The notes below the pieces were generated by a model. It was not told where the DNA came from, made no database searches, and saw only the letters and a list, made by a program, of their open reading frames with translations. Of a DNA stretch of 64,000 nucleotides, positions 58,499 to 64,000 are shown in pieces. This DNA comes from Prauserella aidingensis. Lineage in GTDB: Bacteria; Actinomycetota; Actinomycetes; Mycobacteriales; Pseudonocardiaceae. The position numbers and the translations under genes are program-made. How positions within the stretch are numbered: the stretch's first letter is position 1; every line of letters begins with the position of its first letter. The DNA lies in NCBI RefSeq assembly GCF_024171865.1, contig NZ_JAMTCN010000005.1, positions 225,297 through 289,296 of the forward strand, in the 5' to 3' direction.

Positions 58499-59326
58499 GT
58501 GGCCTACGACGGCACGGACTTCTCCGGGTGGGCTCGGCAGCCCGGCAGGCGCACCGTGCAGGGGTCGCTGGAGGAGGCGCTGGCGACGCAGCCGCCCGGC
58601 GCGTCGGTGCCGCGGTCGGTGGTCGTCGCGGGCCGTACCGACGCCGGCGTGCACGCGGCGCGGCAGGTCGTGCACGTCGACGTCGAACCGTACGACGCGC
58701 AGCCGACGTCGCGCCGGTTGACGGTCGACGCGCGCGGTCTGCCGGACCTGGACCGCATGCGCCACCGGTGGAATCGACTGCTGCCGCCGGACGTGCGCGT
58801 GCTCGCGGCGGCTCCCGCCCCGAACGGTTTCGATGCCCGGTTCTCCGCCGTCCGGAGGCACTACCGCTACCAGGTGTCCGATGCGCCGTGGGGTGTCGAG
58901 CCGCTGCGTAGGAAGGACACGTTGGCGTGGCACCGCCCGTTGAACGTCGACGCGCTGCAGGAGGCGTCCCAGTCGCTGCTGGGGTTGCAGGACTTCGCGG
59001 CGTACTGCAAGCAGCGTGAGGGAGCGACGACCGTCAGGGAACTGCAGCGGTTCACGTGGCGGCGCGTGGGCGAGCACGAGGTGCATGCCGACGTGTCGGC
59101 CGACGCGTTCTGCCACTCGATGGTGCGCAGCCTCGTCGGGGCGGTGCTGATGGTCGGCGACGGCAGGCGCGACGTCGAGTGGCCGCACCGCGTGCTCGAC
59201 AGCAGGCAGCGCGCGAGCTCGGTCGCGCCCGCCCACGGACTGACGCTCCTGGCGATCGACTACCCGCCGGACGACGAGCTCGCCGCCCGCGCGGAGCAGA
59301 CCCGCGCCGTCCGCGACGCCCTCTGA
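58499..59326 (+). CDS. truA: tRNA pseudouridine(38-40) synthase TruA
   Basis: TruA, 275 aa from GTG 58499, which isomerises uridines 38-40 of tRNA anticodon arms. [14 protein letters not shown] opens the first visible motif; catalytic Asp48 is in [17 protein letters not shown] and [17 protein letters not shown] follow. This GTG is the first ordinary start codon, but it has no ribosome binding site and begins inside the conserved first strand: the in-frame residues VRLRLE just upstream match the family. A CTG at 58424, in a CTGA overlap with the rplQ stop and 6 bases after AAGGA, would give 300 aa and a complete N-terminus. Confidence 0.88.
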   Translation: MAYDGTDFSGWARQPGRRTVQGSLEEALATQPPGASVPRSVVVAGRTDAGVHAARQVVHVDVEPYDAQPTSRRLTVDARGLPDLDRMRHRWNRLLPPDVRVLAAAPAPNGFDARFSAVRRHYRYQVSDAPWGVEPLRRKDTLAWHRPLNVDALQEASQSLLGLQDFAAYCKQREGATTVRELQRFTWRRVGEHEVHADVSADAFCHSMVRSLVGAVLMVGDGRRDVEWPHRVLDSRQRASSVAPAHGLTLLAIDYPPDDELAARAEQTRAVRDAL

Positions 59327-59360
59327 CGCGAAAAAGCCCCCAAGGGCGTTCGGCGGGCTG
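59327..59360 (-). terminator. Terminator-like palindrome between truA and the eccE operon
   Basis: On the minus strand AGCCC ... GGGCT is followed by TTTTT, and GCCCTTGGGGGC (59337-59348) is the core of the dispersed palindrome seen at 9213-9265. With converging genes only 34 bases apart it may serve both. Confidence 0.45.
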
Positions 59361-60080
59361 TCAGTCGCCTCGGCGGACGGGGCCGAGGATCGCCTGCTCC
59401 TTGTTGGTCGTGACGAGTCGGAGCGGGCGCCACAGGTTCCTGCCGAGCGCGACGACCTGGTCGTCCTTCAACGTCGTCAGCTGCCGGGTCATCTGTTGCG
59501 GCAGCCGCCAGATCTGCGCCGCCAGGTCGGCCTGACCCGCGGGCAGTCGCTGCATCAGCACCAGGTCGGCGCCGTTGGCGACCGCCGTGGCCTGCGGGTG
59601 CAGGTACGGCAGCACGTAGACGGTCGTCTGCCACGGTGAGCGCGGTGGGAACAGGTCCTGCGGCGTAGGACCGCCGTCGTTGACCACGAGCAGCGGCGCG
59701 TCCTCCGAGGGACGGGGCAGCTCGACGGGCGAGAGCCTGCGGATCTGCACCAGCGGCGACGGCTGCCCGTCGCGCTGCGTGCCCGCGGCCTGCTGCAGCA
59801 CGTGCCACGCGGCGGGACGGCCCGTGGCGACGATGCACCACGCACCGACCGCCATCGCGCGCATCGCCACCTGGCGCGCCAGGTACAGCCCGCCGACCAG
59901 CACGATGCGCGTGGGCACCGACCGCAGCGCGGACACCGTCAGCGGTTCGCCCTGCAACCCGGAGCCGAGGATGATGCCGCCGCGGTCGCCGGACGGGCTG
60001 ACCGCGTCGAGCAGCGCCGGGTCGGCGATGAACTCGGGCGCCACCCCGTCGACCTTGGTGGGGTCCTGCAGTCGCGTCAT
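59361..60080 (-). CDS. Hypothetical 239-aa protein co-encoded with eccE
   Basis: An unknown soluble protein without signal peptide or clear membrane helix. It has an alpha/beta pattern: RIVLVGGLYLARQVAMRAMAVGA and a WQTTVYVLPYLHP segment, with a Gln/Leu-rich helical end. ATG 60080 follows GGGGAGGAA. It lies 76 bases after eccE on the same strand and shares its probable transcript, so a role in type VII secretion is likely, but the domain is not one I can name. Confidence 0.7.
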   Translation of the reverse strand: MTRLQDPTKVDGVAPEFIADPALLDAVSPSGDRGGIILGSGLQGEPLTVSALRSVPTRIVLVGGLYLARQVAMRAMAVGAWCIVATGRPAAWHVLQQAAGTQRDGQPSPLVQIRRLSPVELPRPSEDAPLLVVNDGGPTPQDLFPPRSPWQTTVYVLPYLHPQATAVANGADLVLMQRLPAGQADLAAQIWRLPQQMTRQLTTLKDDQVVALGRNLWRPLRLVTTNKEQAILGPVRRGD

Positions 60081-60156
60081 TTCTCGATTCCTCCCCGTTC
60101 CGCTCCTCGGGCCTCGGCGGCCCTGCGATGCTCACGGGTCGTCGGCTGCGCCCGGG

Positions 60157-61986
60157 TCATGCGGTGCCTCCCAGCGGGATCGTCGCCGCCAGGCCGTCGG
60201 TCTGTTTGCCGCGCAGCGGGGTGAGTGAGACACCGACCTTGTCGGCGAGCGTGCCGAGCCGCTGGTCGGCGGTGTCGAGTTCACGCGGGTTGCGGGCGCT
60301 GACGCGGACGATGCCGCGCAGCGTCACCTTGCCCTCGTCCTCGGCGGGGGAGATCGCCATGCCGACCGTCGACGACAGGGCGCGCACGCTGGTCAGGGCG
60401 TTGAGGTTCTGCGTGACCTTGCCCTTCGGCCAGCCGGTGATGGCGTAGCTGGCGTGGCCGATGCCCGCGGCCGTCACGCCCGTCCACTTCTCCTTCAGCG
60501 ACACCTTCTGGCCCGAACCGACGACGCCGGTGAGCTCGGCGGCGGAAATGCCGGCCCGCAGCAGTTCGTCGGCGTCCAGCGGGCGGGTGGGGATGCCGTT
60601 GGACTCGAGTGCGTTGCGGACACGCGAGAGCGCACCCATCAGGGCGCGGTGCGCGCCGACGACGCCGCCACCACGTTCGCGGACGGCTTCGGCGCAGCGC
60701 TTCGGGTCCAGCCGCAGCGAGATCCACGTCGTCCGCCGCGCGGCGGCGGGAAGCGGCCCCAGTACCTCCATGTACGAGCTGAGCGCGGGGGAGTCGGAGG
60801 GGAGCGCGGCGCTGCCGGGGTAGCAGTGCCACGTCATCTGGATGGAGTCGAGCACCACGCCGCGGTCCTCCAGGCACGGTGCGAGCGCCGACAGCGGCAG
60901 GCTCGGCGCGCCGCCCGCCTGCGTGATCAGCGCCGGGGTCGGCTCGACGAGCAGTACCGCGGTCCACGTGCCGTCGTGCCAGGCGAGGCCGACGTCGGCG
61001 TGCTCGTGGTCGTTGCCGTGCGCCACGACGAGGCCGGGGATGGCCAGCCGCAGCAGGTTGACGCGCACGTCGTCGTCGCCGATGACCGGCTCCTCCTCGT
61101 CGTCCACCGTTTCGATGGACTTCGGAGGCGGCGGTGTCGCCGTGCGGGCGCGCGAACGGAGCGTGTACCGCGACGTCAGGCCCGCCCACTGGGTGAACCA
61201 CTGGCCGTTCCAGCGCACCAGCGCCAGCACGATCGTCAGGCCCAGAACGCCGGCGCCGACCCACAGCAGCGATTCGTCGATGGCGACCAGTACCAGCCCG
61301 ATGGCGAGCCCGACCTCGATGAGGACGATGTTCATCACCGGCAGCGGGCCGAGACTCGCGCCGAGGGTCCGTCTGCGGGCGGGAGGTGCGTTCCGGGGCT
61401 GCGGTTCCTGCGGCGTGGCGGGTTCGGGCGGGGTGGGTTCGGGTCCGCCGGAGCCGTGCGGCCCGCTGGGTCCGCCCGGTCCACCGGGGCCACCGGGGCC
61501 ACCGGGGCCGTTGCCGCCGGGGCCGTTGCCGCCGGGACCACCCGGTCCACCGGGCCCGCCGGGTCCACCCGGGCCGCCGGGAGGCGGTCCCTTCGGTGCG
61601 CCCTTGTCGGGGCCACCGGGTCCTCCCGGACCGCTCGGTCGCTGCGGAGCGCCACCGGGTCCGCTCGGCCCACCGGGGCCTGCCGGGCCGTTCGGGCCAC
61701 CCGGACCTCCCGGGCCGCCGGGACCGGGCCTACCGGGTCCACCCGGTCCGCCGGGTCCTGCCGGGCCCTTCGGGCCCGCGGGCGCACCGGGGCCGCCCGG
61801 TCCGCCGGGGCCGGGCCTGCCGGGGCCCGCCGGGCCACCGGGACCGGCAGGCCCAGCCGGTCCGCCGGGTCCGCCCGGTCCCGGACGTCCGGGACCGCCG
61901 GGTCCCTGCGGCCGCTGGGGTCCCCCGGGGCCCGGCGGCCTCCCTCCCGGAGGCGGGCCCGATGAACGTGGAGTGGTGACGGACAT
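60157..61986 (-). CDS. eccE: Type VII secretion protein EccE with collagen-like N-terminus
   Basis: A 609-aa EccE, a peripheral subunit of the ESX membrane complex. Residues about 10-180 are Gly-Pro-X repeats ([12 protein letters not shown] and so on) resembling collagen. Two hydrophobic helices (about 205-245) follow, then the EccE core with [19 protein letters not shown] and, near the end, [17 protein letters not shown] 61986 follows GAGGGGAAGAAG; an in-frame start 93 bases upstream is possible but lacks support. Divergent from eccB. Confidence 0.85.
   Translation of the reverse strand: MSVTTPRSSGPPPGGRPPGPGGPQRPQGPGGPGRPGPGGPGGPAGPAGPGGPAGPGRPGPGGPGGPGAPAGPKGPAGPGGPGGPGRPGPGGPGGPGGPNGPAGPGGPSGPGGAPQRPSGPGGPGGPDKGAPKGPPPGGPGGPGGPGGPGGPGGNGPGGNGPGGPGGPGGPGGPSGPHGSGGPEPTPPEPATPQEPQPRNAPPARRRTLGASLGPLPVMNIVLIEVGLAIGLVLVAIDESLLWVGAGVLGLTIVLALVRWNGQWFTQWAGLTSRYTLRSRARTATPPPPKSIETVDDEEEPVIGDDDVRVNLLRLAIPGLVVAHGNDHEHADVGLAWHDGTWTAVLLVEPTPALITQAGGAPSLPLSALAPCLEDRGVVLDSIQMTWHCYPGSAALPSDSPALSSYMEVLGPLPAAARRTTWISLRLDPKRCAEAVRERGGGVVGAHRALMGALSRVRNALESNGIPTRPLDADELLRAGISAAELTGVVGSGQKVSLKEKWTGVTAAGIGHASYAITGWPKGKVTQNLNALTSVRALSSTVGMAISPAEDEGKVTLRGIVRVSARNPRELDTADQRLGTLADKVGVSLTPLRGKQTDGLAATIPLGGTA
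61440..61960 (-). repeat. Collagen-like Gly-Pro-X coding repeats in eccE
   Basis: Roughly 55-60 Gly/Pro-rich triplets coded by GGN-CCN-GGN units, with interruptions at Gln/Arg and Asp/Lys patches. Codons vary (ggg, ggt, ggc), so the array is not a simple DNA slippage product. Confidence 0.85.
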
Positions 61987-62201
61987 CCGCTGGCTTCTTC
62001 CCCTCTTGTCCCTCGCGTGTGCCCGGTCGGCCGCAGGCGCAGCCTGGTTTGTCCGCTGCGGGACTCGTGTGACGGTCACGCAGCGAAAACAGCCATCCCG
62101 GGGAGTCGCAGACTAGCGGGTGTTGGTAGAAACCAACACCAGCCGGTCCTGCACGGCTATCCTGCGGGACCGTATCGCGATGGGGAGGCAGTGGGGCGAG
62201 A
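61987..62201. other. Divergent control region between eccE and eccB
   Basis: 215 bases with no gene. Outward promoters are expected: TAGTCT at 62115-62110 (minus) with TGTTGG as -35, and TATCCT at 62158-62163 (plus). A perfect inverted repeat lies between them. Confidence 0.5.
62119..62140. promoter_or_regulatory. 9-bp perfect inverted repeat between eccE and eccB
   Basis: GGTGTTGGT (62119-62127), AGAA, ACCAACACC (62132-62140). It overlaps the presumed -35 of the eccE transcript and lies about 20 bases upstream of the eccB -10, a good place for a regulator acting on both. The stem could also form in RNA. Confidence 0.5.
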
Positions 62202-63845
62202 ATGCCGTCAACACCGACAACAAAGTCACAGGTTCAGGCGTACCGGTTCGTACTGCGGCGCATGCAGTCGGCGCTGGTGCGCAAGGACCCGGTCATGCTG
62301 CACGACCCGATGCGGACCCACGGACGCGCGACCACGGTCGGCGTCGTCCTCGGCGCGCTCGGCTGCCTCGGTTTCCTGGTGTTCGGCATTTTCAAGCCGG
62401 CGCCGACGGTGCCCGACAGCGGCATCGTGATCAGTGAACAGTCCGGCCAGGTCTACGTCGTGCACCAGGCGCAGGGCGGCGACAAGCGGCTCATCCCGAC
62501 GTTCAACGTCGCGTCCGCGAAGCTGCTGAGCATGGCGCAGGCACAGGAGGGCGGCGACGGCGGCCAAGGTGGGGGACAGCTGCCGCAGGCGCCCGACCCC
62601 GCCGACCTCGAACCGCAGGTCGTCCCCGACACGCAGTTGGTCGACATCGGCCGGGAACGGCTGCGGGGCATTCCCGACGGCCCGCCGCTGCTGCCCACGA
62701 ACGAACAGACGATCGGCCAGAACTGGGCCGTCTGCGACAACCTGAACTACGACAGTTCGTTGCCCGACAACACCGCGCGGCAGGAGGCCGAGGTCACGAG
62801 CCAGGTGCTCGCCGGCGAGTCCGGTGGTGCGCGGCAGGACGAGCTGGCGCGGAATCAGGCCATTCTCGCCAAGAACTCGAAGGGCAACGACGACACGACC
62901 TACCTGGTCTACCGCCAGGCGGACACACAGGCGGGTCAGGGCGACGCGGTGAAGGCGCCGGTCAACATGGCCGGGGACGACCCGATCGTGAACGCGTTCA
63001 ACCTGAGCGAGGACGACGTCCGCAAGATGTCGCCGAGCCTGCTCGAGGCCATCCCGAACGCGTCCGGTGAGCTGAAGGCCCCGAAGGTCCCGGGCTCGGG
63101 CAGCACTCCCCAGGGCTTCGACGTGGAGTCGGCGCCGGTCGGCACGGTCCTCGAGGTGCAGGACGCGGGGTCGACGACGTACTACCTGGTGCTGCAGCAG
63201 GGCGTGCAGGAGATCAACGAGGGTGCGGCCAGCGTCATGCTCGCCGCCGACGAGAGCGCCAGGACGGCCCGTCGCGTGGGGCCCGGCGCCATCGCCGGTG
63301 CGCCGAAGCTGTCCGAGGGGGACCAGGGCTGGTACGAGCTCGACCACCTGCCGGTGGCCGGCGACCTCGAGATCGTCGACCAGGAGCTGACCCCGCACAC
63401 CTGCCTCGGCTGGAGCGTCGAGGGCGAGGGACGGGCCCGCGACTCGGTGACGCGGCTGTACGTCCACAACACGTCGCCGTTGCCCAAGGGGGCGAACCCG
63501 ATCGACGTGGAGACGCCCGCACCCGACGGCTACAACCAGGTCGACCAGTTCTACATGCAGCCGGGGCACGCCGGTGTGGTCCGCTCGGCGACCACGCGGG
63601 AGACGTTCGACCACGGGCCCCTGCAGCTGGTGTCCGACCGCGGCATCCGCTACAGCATTCCGGACGTGACGACCGCCGAGTGGCTCGGCCTGACGGGCGA
63701 CATGTTCGAGGCGGCACCGGAGACGATCCTCAAGATGCTGCCGGCGGGCTCCTCGCTGAACTACCAGGACGTGCGGCAGACGTACGACTCGGTGCAGGTG
63801 CAGACGCCCGGTGTCGACGGCAACGCCGCGGCCGCCGGCGGCTGA
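62202..63845 (+). CDS. eccB: Type VII secretion protein EccB
   Basis: A 547-aa EccB, the part of the ESX membrane complex that spans the membrane once and forms its outer domain. The conserved cytoplasmic start TKSQVQAYRFVLRRMQSALV is followed by DPMRTH, a transmembrane helix (about residues 45-66) and a long extracellular domain with paired cysteines (VCDNLNY and HTCLGWS). An Ala/Gly-rich tail ends it. Start ATG 62202; the terminator hairpin at 63871 follows. Partners eccC, eccD and mycP are not in the window. Confidence 0.92.
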   Translation: MPSTPTTKSQVQAYRFVLRRMQSALVRKDPVMLHDPMRTHGRATTVGVVLGALGCLGFLVFGIFKPAPTVPDSGIVISEQSGQVYVVHQAQGGDKRLIPTFNVASAKLLSMAQAQEGGDGGQGGGQLPQAPDPADLEPQVVPDTQLVDIGRERLRGIPDGPPLLPTNEQTIGQNWAVCDNLNYDSSLPDNTARQEAEVTSQVLAGESGGARQDELARNQAILAKNSKGNDDTTYLVYRQADTQAGQGDAVKAPVNMAGDDPIVNAFNLSEDDVRKMSPSLLEAIPNASGELKAPKVPGSGSTPQGFDVESAPVGTVLEVQDAGSTTYYLVLQQGVQEINEGAASVMLAADESARTARRVGPGAIAGAPKLSEGDQGWYELDHLPVAGDLEIVDQELTPHTCLGWSVEGEGRARDSVTRLYVHNTSPLPKGANPIDVETPAPDGYNQVDQFYMQPGHAGVVRSATTRETFDHGPLQLVSDRGIRYSIPDVTTAEWLGLTGDMFEAAPETILKMLPAGSSLNYQDVRQTYDSVQVQTPGVDGNAAAAGG

Positions 63846-63870
63846 CAGCGGCTCCGCTCAGAAGGCCCCA

Positions 63871-63919
63871 GGGGCACCTTGGTGGCGCCCAGTGCCACCA
63901 AGGTGCCCCGTTACCTTTT
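63871..63919 (+). terminator. Terminator/dispersed palindrome after eccB
   Basis: A perfect 16-bp stem: GGGGCACCTTGGTGGC (63871-63886) with GCCACCAAGGTGCCCC (63894-63909), 7-base loop, then TTTTT at 63915-63919. The flank CCCCAGGGGCACC is the core of the element at 9213-9265, so this copy appears to act as the eccB terminator. Confidence 0.8.
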
Positions 63920-64000
63920 TCGTGGCTCCTTGGTCGAGGGGCTCCTGGTCTCCAGGTCCGGCATGACTGATGCCCCCAGTCGAACGCATGATCCGGGGGG
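63920..64000. other. End of window, no gene seen
   Basis: 81 bases. The words GATGCCCCCAG (63969-63979) repeat the first bases of the dispersed palindrome at 9210-9220, suggesting another partial copy at the window edge. Confidence 0.4.

Noticed and set aside
61987..62079. N-terminal extension of eccE to 62079
   Set aside because: No binding site at that start, and the extension would cover the inverted repeat-promoter region's edge; ATG 61986 has a clear purine-rich site.

Overview
The window is high-GC actinobacterial DNA, most likely from a member of the Pseudonocardiaceae (Amycolatopsis/Saccharomonospora/Prauserella type). This rests on the gene order hadA-hadB ... tRNA-Trp-secE-nusG-rplK-rplA ... 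rplJ-rplL-mceG ... rpoB-rpoC ... rpsL, a TTG-started rpoB, many GTG starts with 1 or 4 base overlaps, G/C third positions, and the style of the terminators (perfect GC stems opening with AA(A)CG and closing with CGTT(T)). The genus is inference.

Layout. 1-3800: end of a hadA-like gene, hadB, a convergent DUF1648 membrane protein with its GntR regulator, five 21-bp tandem repeats, aspartate aminotransferase, tRNA-Trp. 3827-9116: secE-nusG, rplK-rplA, an antisense membrane protein, then an L10-type leader and rplJ-rplL. 9632-21708: one complete mce lipid-import operon (ATPase mceG, two YrbE permeases, six MCE proteins of which MceE is a lipoprotein, and two acidic Mce-associated proteins). 22094-29615: rpoB-rpoC. 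29891-36004, minus strand: a seven-gene cassette unlike its surroundings, with two paralogous EspC-like/WXG-type secretion-substrate pairs, a YbaB-family protein and two membrane proteins that share a domain. 36567-40920: rpsL-rpsG-fusA-tuf. 41291-50946: S10 and spc ribosomal protein operons. 51338-54026: secY-adk-map. 54339-59326: infA-rpmJ-rpsM-(63-aa unknown)-rpsK-rpsD-rpoA-rplQ-truA. 59361-63845: type VII secretion parts, eccE (with a collagen-like N-terminus) plus a 239-aa companion on the minus strand, divergent from eccB.

How it fits together. Most of the window makes the core gene-expression machinery (RNA polymerase, ribosomal proteins, EF-G, EF-Tu, IF1, Sec translocase, methionine aminopeptidase). 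Two cell-envelope systems are inserted into this housekeeping frame: the mce importer between rplL and rpoB, and type VII secretion (core parts after truA, candidate substrates between rpoC and rpsL).

Most unusual points: (1) the duplicated substrate module, in which both small proteins carry YxxxD/E at residues 85-89 and an identical nine-residue block around Trp42; (2) a 63-aa basic protein translated between S13 and S11; (3) an 11-codon ORF exactly bridging the rplR stop and the rpsE start; (4) the collagen-like EccE extension; (5) a complete mce operon at the chromosomal position where mycobacteria keep only the orphan ATPase mceG/mkl.
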